A stretch of DNA of 64,000 bases from Phyto melanocephala (GCA_941918925.1 OW799236.1:67232685-67296684), one strand, 5' to 3'. Numbered from the stretch's first letter, positions 34,891 through 46,191 are shown. Numbers and translations are program-made. Notes: generated by a model from the sequence alone, not told the origin.

Positions 34891-35000
34891 ATCGCTAGCA
34901 TTTCCTTCAGACTAATGTTACAAATATTACACTGGACATTCGCATAATACCTGCTCCGCACTCTCAGCATCCTCCAGTTACGTCTTAAAAATATCGTCAT
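34890..35000 (-). pseudogene. Possible non-LTR retrotransposon C-terminal fragment
   Basis: A minus frame reads DAESAEQVLCECPV, resembling the D.ETAEH.LCECPA cysteine motif near the C terminus of Jockey/R1-type reverse-transcriptase ORFs. The match is short and breaks into stops after CPV, so this is tentative. Confidence 0.35.
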
Positions 35001-35551
35001 CCTCGATATGCATATTAAATAGTTTCAAATATAGTTTTCAGACTTCAAACCTAATTTAAGTTTATAAAAAACAAGTTATTCCATAGAAAAAAATTATGTT
35101 GCCACTCCTTTAATTTAAAATATATTATGTGTCCCCTTAAGAAATTAAGCAAAACTCTTTACGTCCTTTATTTCAACTTTTCTGTATAATTAAACTTCTA
35201 TAAATCAAGCTTTAGCTTACCGTAGAACCTGTTCAATCTTAATAGCCAGAAAAACATCTGCCGTTTTAAAAATATAACAACTTGTTTTAAAACAGAATTG
35301 AATGAAAGTTGTTTTACATCCACAGCAGGCCTTAAAATATTATGAAGATTTCATTCACCTAAAAATGTATGAAAATAAAAATATTCATTCAAAATACTAG
35401 TTGTGTTTAAACACAGTTTTACAAAAAAAAATCTGACAAAAGCACTTTTTGTTATGCCATAGAAATAACAATGTTTAAAATTGTAAGAAATTGTTTAAGA
35501 CCAAAAACATCACGAAAAAAAAAAATAAATAAATGAATGAACTGTACTAAC

Positions 35552-35640
35552 GTCGTCCTCATCAGCAACATCATCAACAACGGATGTGGCACCTTGTGGT
35601 TTTTGTAATTTGCTTCGCTTCCCCAATGTACTACTACTCG
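35552..35640 (-). CDS. Possible short host exon (29 codons)
   Basis: On the minus strand an open segment encodes SSSTLGKRSKLQKPQGATSV followed by VDDVADEDD. It is bounded downstream by GAC|GTTAGT, a usable 5' splice site, and upstream by AACTAG, a weak acceptor without a pyrimidine tract. Base composition is clearly less A/T-rich than the neighbouring DNA and the residue mix is protein-like, not A/T-driven. The end phase is 0 after 2 leading bases. If real, the window is intronic DNA of a minus-strand gene. I do not recognise the protein, and the acceptor is poor. Confidence 0.3.
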
Positions 35641-36100
35641 CTAGTTAAGTTTAGTTGTTCTTGTTAAATTGCTGTGTCCATCTTTTGCACAATTTTTTTC
35701 TTCTCTTGTTTTTATTTTTTCTCTTTCTGTATATATGTATGTTGAACACAAGTTGTTGTGCATCAGTTTTTTCCTTGCTACTCTGTGTTGCTGTCATTCT
35801 AGCACCAAAATCATATTGGGGGAAACACACAGCCAGGTAACAATCAGTAGAAGCGTTACGTGTTTAAAAATGTGTAATGCTAAAATCACTACATCTCAAG
35901 ATGAGTACATAAATATAAGAAAAGTGTTGCATGTTGTTCTTTCTTGCTTCTTAAATTCGATTGCGCACACCTGCCTGCATACATATAATTTTAATGTTGC
36001 ATTTGGGTATACCAACCGCAACCAGTAAGTAAATGACCACAGTCATTGTTTTCTACTATTCATCAGTGGCTACTGCACCAATCTGTAGTAGTTTCTCTGT
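35641..36100. other. Stretch without a recognised gene
   Basis: Overlapping ORFs (35655-35840 and 35669-36028, +) are antisense to or downstream of the possible exon and show no family resemblance. Confidence 0.3.
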
Positions 36101-37279
36101 TTTTATACCCGCCACAAAAAAAATGGTGGGGGTATAATCATTTTGTCATTCCGTTTGTAACACATCGAAATATCCATTTTAGACCCCATAAAGTATATAT
36201 ATTCTGAATCGGGGTTTGATTTTATGACGATCTAGCTATGTCCGTCTGTCTGTCCGTCTGTTGAAAGCACGACAGAGGTCGCACCGAAAAAGCTAGGGGG
36301 GCTCAAATTTTGCCAGAATCTTTCTTATAGACAAGGTTTGTTTGGTATTGAAAATGGGATAAATCGGAATATTAGGAAGAGAGTTATAGCTCGAAAAGCA
36401 AGAGTAGGTCGAAAAAACCGTGTCCTTCGCACATCGAATAAAATGGAATTGTGTCCAAACGCATTAACGTAGACTCAAGAAACTTCGAATATATATTTCC
36501 TGGGTAAAGAAAATATTTTCCCCCGAAAATTGTTTAAATCTATGCATTAGGAGAGGAGTTATCGATCAAAATGTACGAAAATTTATACCGCACAGTGTAT
36601 TTTTCGGTATATTTAAAAACAAAAACGTCATAAAAGCAACAAAATTGGATGTACGACACTGAAATTTTGCACGCTTTGCTTTTTGGTGACACGCTTTTTT
36701 GTAACGGCAAATCAATGTGCCACACCCACTTTTACGCCAACCTCCCATATAACGTTTTACCTAAAATTCATATAATTTCTCTATTAATAAAGATTTTGTA
36801 ATAATAAAGGACTATATTGAAACACCTAAGTTGTACTCATTAGCAAAAACAACTTTAACACGCCTACTATAACGCCCACTTTCACTTTTGAATTGTGTCC
36901 AGACTCATAAACGTAGTCATGAAACTTCGAATATATATTTATCGAGTCAAAAGAATATTTTTCCCTGAAAATCGCTTAAATCTATGAATTAGGAAAAGAG
37001 TTATAGATAAAAATGTACGAAAATTTATACCGCACAGTGTATATTTCAAATTTAAAACGTATTAAAACTGACAAAACTATATGTACGATTCTGAAATTTT
37101 GCAAACATGGTTTTTTGGTCAAAGTCTTCGTTATAACGGAAAATAGATGTGCCACGCACACTTTTTTCTTTAAATGTTTATAAAAATATATTAGTCATAT
37201 ATATAAGCATTTATTCATCTTACACTGTGCCATTTATTGTACTGTAGCTAAATATAAGATAAAGATGATAAGATAGATG

Positions 37280-37583
37280 ACTCTACTAGCAACTACTAGA
37301 TGGCATGCTAACAACTTATGCTTATGTTCTCCTGAAGTTATGCTCTATTAAAAATGGGAATTTAGGAAATTTTTGACCTAAATCAAAAAAAAATATCTCT
37401 AAACATTATAAACAATTTATTTTCATGTACTAATGGCTAACAAATTTTAAAATTATACAAAACTTATTTCGTTTGAAAATCTTTTAAAAGCAAAATGTTA
37501 TAGAAGTTTAAAAATCAAAATCTTACTAATAAATTTCCCGTTTTAAAAAAATGCAGAGAATGTATATTTTAAATCACCCTGTG
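37280..37583 (+). repeat. Repeat E, copy 1
   Basis: Landmarks GGGAATTTAGGAAA, TCTAAACATTATAAACAATT, TTTTCATGTACTAATGGCTA and ATCACCCTGTGGC recur in the same order at 51725-52022. It lies inside the family B copy. The CACCCTG end resembles mariner-type termini but no partner end was found. Confidence 0.65.
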
Positions 37584-37625
37584 GCAAAATTTACGAAAAC
37601 ATTTTACTAGCATACCGAAGTTATA

Positions 37626-38234
37626 ATGTGTGGTTAAATTTTAAAGGACTATTTTGATTTTGAATAAAATTATTATGAAATTATTATCATTTATTTTTAT
37701 AATGATAATATTTGTATGCTTCAATTATGTATGGAACAAAATATCGGCCAAATGGCCCCCAACCTAGGCGGCACACTTCGATCCGATAGTCCATGTCCAC
37801 TGTTCCAATGACACTGTTGATGTTCAATTGTTGGGCACGATGATGAGTCGAGGTTGCTTGCTCTTTTGCCACGTTATCGTGAAAAACAGCAATGTTTCCC
37901 AACTAAGATAATTCAACGAACTAAGATGTTTTCACATTTCATACAGACCTGCTTTGCAGACATTTAAATATTTTTTACAATTCTCACGATTGTGGACGAA
38001 TTCGAACGATTATGTTGACCAAAAGAATCACGAAGTGCACGAAATGCATTTTGATTTGAACGCCCATTTTTATAAAAATCTTTAATATTTAAAAGCGTTG
38101 CTCGATTGCGTATCTTTCCACGGTTCAAATTGAGTTAGTCTGAGATTGAGAAATGTCAAATGAAATACAAGAAAAAAGTTGAAGTTTAGATGTGGTTCAC
38201 CTTAAAAATGGGCCCTTCAAATTTAACCACCCTC
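37626..38234 (-). mobile_element. Internally deleted mariner inside family B (copy M2)
   Basis: The element is 609 bp with TA on each side (37624-37625, 38235-38236) and ends GAGGGTGGTTAAATTTGAAG (reverse strand) and ATGTGTGGTTAAATTTTAAA. The minus frame at 37687-37902 keeps VAKEQATSTHHRAQQLNINS and then a C-terminal MDYRIEVCR...GRYF. N-terminal and catalytic parts are broken or missing as in M1. Confidence 0.8.
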
Positions 38235-38374
38235 TACAAAGAAAGTGATACATATTTTATTATAAAGAGATTATTCTATAGCGATTAACAAATATTGTGC
38301 TTTAAATGTACACAAAATTGGTGGTGGGTATAAAAGATTCGGCACAGCCGAATATAGTGCTCTTACTTGTTTTT

Positions 38375-39740
38375 TGCTCATTTTGGTATTACAGTGATAA
38401 GAATCCTTTTTTTTTTGCTTAAGTTTTTTTAATTTGCTGCTTCATTTACTATGAACACTTACTGTTACAGTTTTAAGAATACATTACTTGTTAATAATAT
38501 TATTTTTTCTAAAGTACAAAAAAGAATACAGTTTGTTGTTAAAGTTTGTTTTCTTGTATCTCTGATCTTGATTTTTTTTAAATTTAATTCTTACACTAAT
38601 TGCCAAGTAGAAACTTGACAGAAATACCTGTTAAAATATAATAAATATAAAAAAAATAAAACTTACATTAAGTGTTTAATTTTTATATTCTTGTTTAAAG
38701 TTCATATAGATGAATTGGCAAGATGATTGATGTTGCAAATGCAGCAGTAAAATAGTGTAGCATACAAGTCAAATGCGTTAAACTAGATAATAAACAAAAT
38801 TTCTTTCCAGAATGCAAGAATAATTTAACTGTAGTGCACGATGTGAGTCGTGAAATTTTTTGGACAACTTTATTTGACATTTACATCACTAAGTGATGCA
38901 TTAGATCTAGCAAGGCTATCAGCTATGCAGTTGCTATCACTGGTCCCGTATCGCTGCATCATATAAGGGTGATGCTCAATTATATCGCCATTTAATTACA
39001 GGATGCCGAAAATTCGTGGATGAATTGTTAAGTCGAGTAGACATCAACCAGGGACCTGATGGCAGCTATCAGTAAAGATTTTGCTATTCCTATGGAATAA
39101 CTTAGAATACATCAGCCGGAATGCTCTTCTCCACTATCACCGACTGTATATATGTACATGCAGGTATCAAGATATCTCTGTACAAAATTTTATCAAAATA
39201 TATCTGAATGTATTAAAACCAATTAAGCTCACGAAGAATGACAGACAGACAAAAATTTTAAAATTGGTCTTTTTTAAATTGGATTTTTGACTAATCAAAA
39301 TTAAAAAAATGTATTATTCTTTTTTAACTTTATTATTAGTATTTCCTGATAAAAATTAGTTAAATCATATAAAATAATAATATACCGAACTGACATAACG
39401 CATACATTCACACTAAGCTCCTTACGTAGGTACATATATACGTATGAGATAATTCGCCTGTAATATAATTTAATAAATCTCAAACAAGAGTTAAACAAAA
39501 TTGAAATATTTTAATATTTTCTCTTACAAGAACGTTTGTATAAATTCAAATTTAATTTTGAATTGCAAAAATATTTAATATTAAAAAAATTATGTGAATA
39601 TTCACACTCCAACACATAATTGCATAATGTAACTAGAAGATATACTACTACTTATGCAAATGTGAGTATATTATTAAAGTATATATGAACAGTATTTTCA
39701 TATAAATATTAGTACTTAATGTAGAATTAAAAAAGTAATA
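38375..39740. other. Stretch without a recognised gene
   Basis: No coding similarity was recognised; short ORFs lack motifs. Confidence 0.35.
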
Positions 39741-39741
39741 G

Positions 39742-39789
39742 TGCTATATTCAACCGAGCCGAAACTTGTATATCCTTTGCAATCAAGTA
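39742..39789 (+). repeat. Family A-like start fragment
   Basis: AAGTAATAGTGCTATATTCA, CCGAGCCGAA and TATATCCTTTGC are a decayed family A start. The mariner at 39790 interrupts it. Confidence 0.5.
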
Positions 39790-40943
39790 CAGGGTGTCCG
39801 CCGGGAAGGTATAAAACTTTTTTTTGTTGCCATTTTGGTAAAAACATTAGACTTGACAGTTCATATTTGGCAGTCGTGAAGTAAAGACGTGGCAAATTTT
39901 TTATGGAAAAATATTCGGTAAACCAACGTGTTTTAATTGCTAAAACAATTGATCAAAATCAATCATCGATTACTGTGACGATGAGAAAGTTACGGGAAAT
40001 TTTTGGGAGAACCAACGTGCCAACAAGACGCACTATTTATCGTGTAGTGATTGATTTAGAAGAAATAGGAACTACGGCTGAAATGCACAGGCATGGACCA
40101 TAACGTACTAAAAGATCGGTTGAAAACATTACTGCTGTTCCATTAATCTCAATTAAACGTCGTGCTCAGGAGCTTGGTCTTTGAAGAACAACTTTGGCCA
40201 CAATTTTGCACAAAGATTTGCATTTGTTTCCATTTAAGACTCAGTTGACACAAGAGCTTCTCTCAGAAGACCAGTTACGCAGCCGGACATGTGCCAATAA
40301 GATGTTATAGCTCGCCGATGACAACGCCGATTTTCATTAAAAAATCATAATAAGTGACGAGGAACATTTTTATTTTAACGGATATGTGAATAAACAGAAT
40401 AGTCAGTTCTGGGCAATGGAAAACTCTCAAATTATTCATCAGTCACCTTTGCAACCATTAAAAGTGATAGTCTGGTGTGCAATTTGGTCAGGAGGAATCA
40501 TTGGACCTTACTTATTTGAAACTGATAATGGCATAATGGTAACTGTCAATGGGAAGCGATATCGTGATATGATTAAAAAATTAAATGTGGTTTCAAAAAG
40601 ACGGTGCCATATCGCATACAGCCAGGATTACAATGGAATTACTGCAAGGACTTTTTCCATAACAAGTTATTTCAAGGAATTGTCTTTTTTTGTGGGGATA
40701 TCTGAGAGGGAAGGTTTATGTGCTGGAGCAACTCAAACAAAATATTTGTAATAACATTAATTAAATACAGCGCGAAATGTGTGCGAATGTAATGAAAAAT
40801 GTGCTCAAAAGGCTCGCATTTGTGTGGCTAACAGAGGCGGATATTTATTTGATATTGTATTCCATACATAATTGCCGAAATTTAATAAGATCCATTATCT
40901 TTCATTTAATCGTAATTTGTATACCTTCCCGGTGGACACCCTC
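39790..40943 (+). mobile_element. Near full-length mariner-like element, 1154 bp
   Basis: The terminal repeats CAGGGTGTCCGCCGGGAAGG and, reverse strand, GAGGGTGTCCACCGGGAAGG are nearly identical over about 24 bases and flanked by TA (39788-39789, 40944-40945). The length is usual for a mariner. The interior carries a plus-strand transposase with several disabling changes. Confidence 0.9.
39903..40893 (+). pseudogene. Mariner transposase, inactivated
   Basis: The reading starts MEKYSVNQRVLIAKTIDQNQ, with an N-terminal helix-turn-helix and RRTIYRVV. After a stop at 40101 the same frame family continues RAQELGL, LATILHKDLHLFPFKTQLTQ, SDEEHFYFNGYVNKQN (first Asp), WSGGIIGPYLFE and VTVNGKRYRDMI. 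A frameshift near 40590 moves the second-Asp motif WFQKDGAISHTA to another frame. The third-Asp segment (normally PPRSCDLTPLD) is deleted, so ISRN joins directly to a LWGY-like motif. Stops at about 40101, 40182 and 40308 add to the damage. Terminal repeats remain intact, so the copy could still be a transposition substrate. Confidence 0.85.
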
Positions 40944-40945
40944 TA

Positions 40946-41655
40946 TATATTTATGTTAAAATTTTAATAATGATTGCAGCGTAGCCTTAATTTTATATTC
41001 AATGTAATTAAACGTCATTTTATTTCGGACGTAATCTTGAAGTCTTATTTATAAAGAAACCTTTATTGCGAGGTTAGAAAAAATACAATATTTCCGAGTT
41101 TGTATCGGATGCCATCTTAGATTTTAATTTTATTTATGAATTATTGTTTTCTGTTAATCAAACCTTGTTTTTGATAGCTTTAAGAAACAAAAATTATCCT
41201 TTTATGGTGTCGGCCATAATTGATTTTTCATAGTAAAATATATTCAAATATTTAGTCAATTTTCATTTGGTATCTTAAACCAATAATTAATTATTGATTT
41301 TCTGTGAAAACGTATGTGGAATTTATGGGTCGAAAATAATTTGTAAAAATTACAAACTCAATGTAAAAGTTAAATACGCCCTTGCCACCACAATGGTATG
41401 CAATGAATATGCATAAAAATACTATACTCTGTGCTTAGAATTTATGTGAAATAGTAGTTGGGTATTTAGAAATAATAATTTTAATACAGAGTTGCCATAC
41501 AAATTAGGTGTACCTTTTCCGATTTCTATATATAAGATGGAATCATTAGAAATTAAGTTTTCTGTGTTTGTGATATCGTGCCTGTGGCCTGTGGTCAATT
41601 TGACGATATCTTATAATGAGCCTATATACTCAAAAAAGAATTTTGTTTTGTGTCT
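40946..41655. other. Stretch without a recognised gene
   Basis: A GCCATCTTAGATTTTAATTT phrase at 41111 resembles the repeat block at 19790-20130. Nothing else was recognised. Confidence 0.35.
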
Positions 41656-41656
41656 A

Positions 41657-42311
41657 CACGCAAGGAAAAATATGTTTATGGTAACCATAATCGAAGAGCA
41701 ACATACTATGATTGAATTGTATGATTATCGTTAAAACATATAATGGTTACCAGTTATCAGTATTATGTTTAATTAAAGTATAATTCACATATAATTGATT
41801 GTACTTACCAATTTAATTGCAATTTTTATACCAATATTTTTTACATTTTCTCGGTTATTTGTAAATTTTTTTTAATTTCTCAACATTTTTGTTAATTTTT
41901 TTTGACATCTCAAACTTTTAAACTAATAATAAAAAATTATTCAGCAAGAAGAAGAACAGTTCAAATCAAATTATTATTAAAAGATCACAGCTTGATTAAT
42001 TTGTAATCAAACTGTTGTCTCACTTATTATTTACTGATTATTTTTAATTTATAATACTTTTGAATATAATATTATTTTTGTCGTCATAATTTTTTTCAAT
42101 CATACTATTTTTAAATGATAACCATTTTGAAATTTTTACGAAAAGTTATCATTAAATGATACAATTAAAACAAATGCTCGATTATCATGACAAAATATAT
42201 GATGAAATAAAGCAAAAATAACTATTATTTGTTTTCGACAACCAAATATTGTTTTAGAAAAAATAATATGACCGTCGTGACCATGCCGTTACCATGGTTT
42301 TCCTTTGCGTG
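41657..42311. mobile_element. Putative 655-bp MITE with CACGCAAGGAAAA ends
   Basis: The left end is CACGCAAGGAAAAATATG and the right end, reverse strand, is CACGCAAAGGAAAACCATGG. Both also carry ATGGTAAC/GGTAACGG close inside. TA flanks both sides (41655-41656, 42312-42313), suggesting a Tc1/mariner-type MITE. The interior is A/T-rich with GATAACCATTTT...AAGTTATCATT inverted motifs and no coding similarity. Confidence 0.6.
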
Positions 42312-42723
42312 TATTTGAAAAAAGTTGCAACACAATGGAAGAATTTCTCCTTGTTAAACTATAACTAGAGTAAATAAAATTCAGGATTTTGGGGTAAAAC
42401 TAGGAAAAAGGTTCTTAGGAGACAGAGAGATAATGCAGGATTTTAATTGTGAGTCACACCTTAACTTTAAGTTTTTTGCCTAACTTAGTTTTATATTTTT
42501 TTGTTTCAGTGTTTGACAAATTCAGCCATTAAGAGGTACACAATTAAACAGCGCGTTAAGGTTGTTGTAACCTTTTACAAAAAAGGGCATTTAAATAAAA
42601 ATTAATTTCGCGCACGTTGTAATTTTTTTGGATAGCATTATTAAATAAATGTGTCAACAATCGGGATAATACTGCAAATTTCAGCAAACCGAGTCTGCAG
42701 AAAATGTGCACATTTCGTTTTTG

Positions 42724-43180
42724 GAAAACATTGCTGCTATTCGCGATATTGTACCAGAAGAGTTACCAACCTCGACTCGTCGTCATGCAAAACAAATAAA
42801 TGTTTTTTGAGCACCACTAATGCAAATTTTGAATAAAGTTTCAGATCTGCATGATTTCAAGGTTCAACTGATACAAAAACTGAATCCAATTGACCATTTC
42901 AAGCGTCGTCAATATGACGAATGGACGACTGAATAGAGACAAATTAATAGTTTGCAAAAAAAAATAATTTCCAAACAGAATTACCGCATTTCGGATAATA
43001 AAAATCCACGTGTGATTATTGAAAAGCCGATGAATCTACAAAGAGTGGCTGTTTAGTGGCGTTCATGGGCTGGTGGCATCAGCCCATACTTCTTCAAAAA
43101 TGAGTTCGGTGCTCGCTATCGCGAGATGATAAAAGCATTCTTGTGGAAAAAAATTAAGGATATGACTCTGAAAATCCAAC
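42724..43180 (+). pseudogene. Decayed mariner transposase
   Basis: The frame from 42724 reads ENIAAIRDIVPEELPTSTRR and HAKQINVF, a stop, then LHDFKVQLIQKLNPIDHFKR and RQYDEW. This matches the N-terminal half (RAQQL...YK.QL.QELKP.DH..R..). Further on, frames give NPRVIIEKPMNLQRVAV, a stop, WAGGISPYFFKNEFGARYRE and MIK. The first-Asp SDEAHF motif and everything after the KIKDM region are missing. No terminal repeats were found. Confidence 0.7.
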
Positions 43181-43489
43181 ATTTGCCAACGAAACCATGA
43201 CTCTTTTGCGCAAGCAATTCAATGGCCGTGTTATCTAAAGTCGTGTGAACGTTAAGTTGTAGCCACCATAAAATGATTTAACTACGTTGGACTTTTTTCA
43301 TTAGGGATTTTTAAAACAAAAATTATAAGCTAAGAGCAATGCAAAATCTAAAGAATGAAATAATTCGGCACATTAACGACCATAGGATAGAAGTATGGGA
43401 CGCAGAATTCGTAAAGTCAGAAGAAATTGGCGACATGATCATGCGATCATTGCAATGATGTCCGTGCTCTTAACCCTACCAGAGCTGGA

Positions 43490-43740
43490 GTACTACTTTC
43501 TAGCGAATTTCTGCCTGTAAAGCCGGAAATGTTTGTTTCGCGCCTCAGCCGCTTCTTCTGATAAAAGCCCAATAGGTCTCAATGCCTCATTCATAGCAGT
43601 TGCGCCATGCATTAAAATCTTGTGCATTGTAGGTGTCATACGATGCCAGGGATATGGGGTAACGTAAAGTTTTGCAGTGTCTAAGCGATAATCGGCAATC
43701 TTTTGCAAATGTATTTTGTGCCCACTTGATATTACTTAAT
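43490..43740 (-). pseudogene. Fragment of a recurrent uncharacterised arthropod ORF
   Basis: The minus frame encodes KIADYRLDTAKLYVTPYPWH, then MTPTMHKILMHGATAMNEAL and RPIGLLSEEAAEARNKHFRL, then YRQKFARK and a stop. I recall the same string of motifs (YPW..M..T.HKIL.HG, LPIGQLSEEA.EARNK.FR.YR..F.RK) as a repeated ORF scattered in arthropod assemblies, probably mobile. The copy is truncated on both sides. Function is unknown and the family claim is from memory. Confidence 0.55.
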
Positions 43741-43744
43741 AATA

Positions 43745-44135
43745 ACTTTGATTCGGTAGATGAAATCAGATTCAATTCCAGTTATTTGTGCAGCTGCTGG
43801 TGTTACCGTCATTGCTGTTAACAAATCTAGTTTTAAGTACATCCACTATTAGTCTTAATGCCCTTCTAAATTTTTATTGTATAATTTTTTCGCATTTTTC
43901 CCTCTGCAGAATACCGTAGCTAGAATAAACCTTCTTGTCGACACTTCTGTTTATTTCATATTTTTTTCGACAAATATTAGCTTCCACAAATATAGAAAGA
44001 GACTTAAGAAGTGTTAGCTGTTTTACTTTATTCTCTTGTACAGCGTTGTACTCTATCTTCAACTTTGTAGTTCTTGTCGGCGAAGACCGATGCCCTTAAG
44101 CAGAGTTGATGCATCTTTTTTCCACACGTTTGAAA
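43745..44135. other. Stretch without a recognised gene
   Basis: Short chance ORFs only. Confidence 0.3.
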
Positions 44136-44139
44136 CTGT

Positions 44140-44298
44140 CTGCCTGTTCAACGATGTCGAAAGAAAACCCCAGCGAAATTTCATTCGTACAAATACGTTG
44201 AAAACAAAAACAAATTATTAGGTTTTGTTGTTGTTTTCAATATATTTGTACGAATGAAATTTCGCTTGTGTTTTCTTTCGACATCGTTGAACAGGCAG
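44140..44298. repeat. Large palindrome (foldback), arms of about 78 bp
   Basis: CTGCCTGTTCAACGATGTCG at 44140 is mirrored by CGACATCGTTGAACAGGCAG ending at 44298. The inner arms (AAATTTCATTCGTACAAATA against TATTTGTACGAATGAAATTT) also match, with only a few mismatches and almost no loop near 44219. ATGCATC motifs outside both arms may extend it to about 44105-44330. It is probably a foldback MITE; no coding. Confidence 0.85.
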
Positions 44299-44330
44299 TG
44301 TGTCTGGGCAGTATGCATCAGTATATCAGC

Positions 44331-45220
44331 ATCGATGTGAGTTTGCAAGATTTTAGTTTTTCTTCTCCTACTTCTTTCGGTTAATCCAACATACGACTTT
44401 TGTAGTTGTTTTAAGACGACCTACCAAATATAAGTATTGCCACTGTTTCTTCCAGTCATGTGGTATGCATGCTTAAAAATCGGTCTTTCTTTTGTGCTGA
44501 ATTTTAAATTCTATAAATACTGCTTTACTGCTGGTATATCACTATCATTTTGAAATTTCGAACTACAAATTGCAATTTCTCTTCAATAGGCTTAGCATTA
44601 CATTCCTGAATTACTTGAAAGAACTCTAATATACTTTTTCCATTTTATTCTCAAAGATTCAAAAGGGTTCTGATATCAATTTTTTCAATAACAACAATTT
44701 TATAGTTTTTTTATATTATTTTTTATTTACAATAAGTACATTTATTTTGCTTCATAAACCCTACAATAAATGAATGACTGAAACTAACACATACAAAATG
44801 TTTGTACTGACACTATTGTAGCAATTTTATATATAATTCCTGCTACAGGAAAAATAATGCGTATGCAAAAGTGAGACAAATAATGTATGTTGATTTCTTG
44901 ACGTTTAAAAAAAATTTGGAAAATTTTTGTGTAAAATTTTTAATTCAGTGTAACAAAAACTAATTTTTATTAAATAATTTGCAGTTCTTTTGACGAGGTT
45001 ACACTTAAGAAATAAGAAAAAGGTAAGTACGAAAAGTAGCACTCAAACATAAATACTTATATGCGTTTGCATATTCTCATAATTTTTACTTTTATCGATT
45101 CCAGTGAAAGCAGTGAAATTAACGTATTAATGGTAATAAGAAAGTGAATATATAATAACAAATAAATATATAATAATAAATAATAAAAATGATAATAAAC
45201 TTTGTTTTATTGTACGAGTA
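44331..45220. other. Stretch without a recognised gene
   Basis: A/T-rich; nothing recognised. Confidence 0.35.
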
Positions 45221-45228
45221 ATATACAT

Positions 45229-46191
45229 ATGAGGAGCCGCAGAACAAAAGGTGCTTTTTCGCATTTCGCGAAAAATTGGTTTTTTGGTATTTTTATAATA
45301 TTTAGGTTGAAATCTTGTAGAAACAATCAAGTTTGCATTATTATTATTTTTTTTTTTCAAAGTAAATGGGTTCTAAAAAATTTATGCTAAACAAAAGGTG
45401 CTTTTTTGATTATTTTTTATCAAAAGGTGCTTTTTTGTTTATTTTTTAACAAGAGGTTCTTTTCCCATAATCTTTGTGTAGTTTTACTTTTTACTTTAAT
45501 GATCAAACCAAACTACAGTTAAAGTAAAATTAATCAGATGTTAAAGTCTTTGTGGAAAGTCTTTTAATAAAACAGTTTGGTAAAGACTGGAGTGAAAATC
45601 AGTCATTATTTTGGTACAAGAACATTTTGTATAACCAGGATATAGGTATGGAGGATTCAATAGACGAAAATGTTGGATGTTCTTGCCTAGAAGAAGATGT
45701 TGGAACAAGAGTTTAACTTTAACAAATTTTATATGTATTTAATTTAAGGCTAAGAAAGAAATGTTTAAGTTGCAATTTTATTTAATAAAACGACAAAAAT
45801 TATATACTTAATTTAAAATTTTTTAATATATTAGATCAGGTTTAACCACATTCAGTCAAAATTTTATCGTCATTTATGTGTATTCGCATTACAAAATATA
45901 CTTTTTCCTTCTATTAACAGAACGTGCTCTTTTACTTTTTTTAACAAAAGGTGCTTTTTTGCTTTCTTTTTTACAAAAGGTGCTTTTTCCGAAATAAAAA
46001 TGGAATTATATCAAACATCCTTAATATTTAATAGGGTGACTTATGACAGTTAGATGCATCTGTATATAAGTAAAATACTTGTTAGCATTTGCAGGTTCTT
46101 GCAGTTTTTTAAAGTGGCGAAAAAAATAAATCTCAATTTCCCAAAAATTTGAAATGAGCGAAAAAGCACCTTTTGTTCTGCGGCTCCTCAT
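45229..46191. mobile_element. hAT-like non-autonomous element, 963 bp
   Basis: The terminal repeats ATGAGGAGCCGCAGAACAAA and its exact reverse complement at the right end match for about 36 bases. Both sides carry the perfect 8-bp duplication ATATACAT (45221-45228, 46192-46199). That fits the hAT target pattern nTnnnnAn, although the terminal bases are not typical hAT. The interior has repeated CAAAAGGTGCTTTTTT motifs and no transposase. Confidence 0.8.
45240..46170. repeat. Iterated CAAAAGGTGCTTTTT motif
   Basis: Good copies occur near 45244, 45393, 45421, 45944 and 45974 on the plus strand and near 46163 on the minus strand, clustered toward the element's two ends. Two weaker versions lie near 45452 and 45921. 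The terminal repeat itself contains one copy, so these look like subterminal transposase-binding repeats. Confidence 0.7.

Larger units (their letters stand above)
36101..38371 (-). repeat. Family B copy with mariner and inserted repeats
   Basis: The minus-strand order is ACAAGTAAGAGCACTATATT and TTCGGCTGTGCCGAA (38330-38371), the deleted mariner (37626-38234), a short B piece (37584-37624), repeat E and an adjoining unknown segment (about 37170-37583), a second B 3' piece (36891-37165), and the main B 3' half with GTCY tract, core and GGTGGCGGGTATAA hairpin (36101-36890). The ORFs at 36540-36748 are shadows. Confidence 0.8.

Noticed and set aside
35669..36028. 119-codon plus-strand ORF
   Set aside because: It partly overlaps the antisense of a possible exon, has A/T-driven hydrophobic runs, no family resemblance and no regulatory signals.
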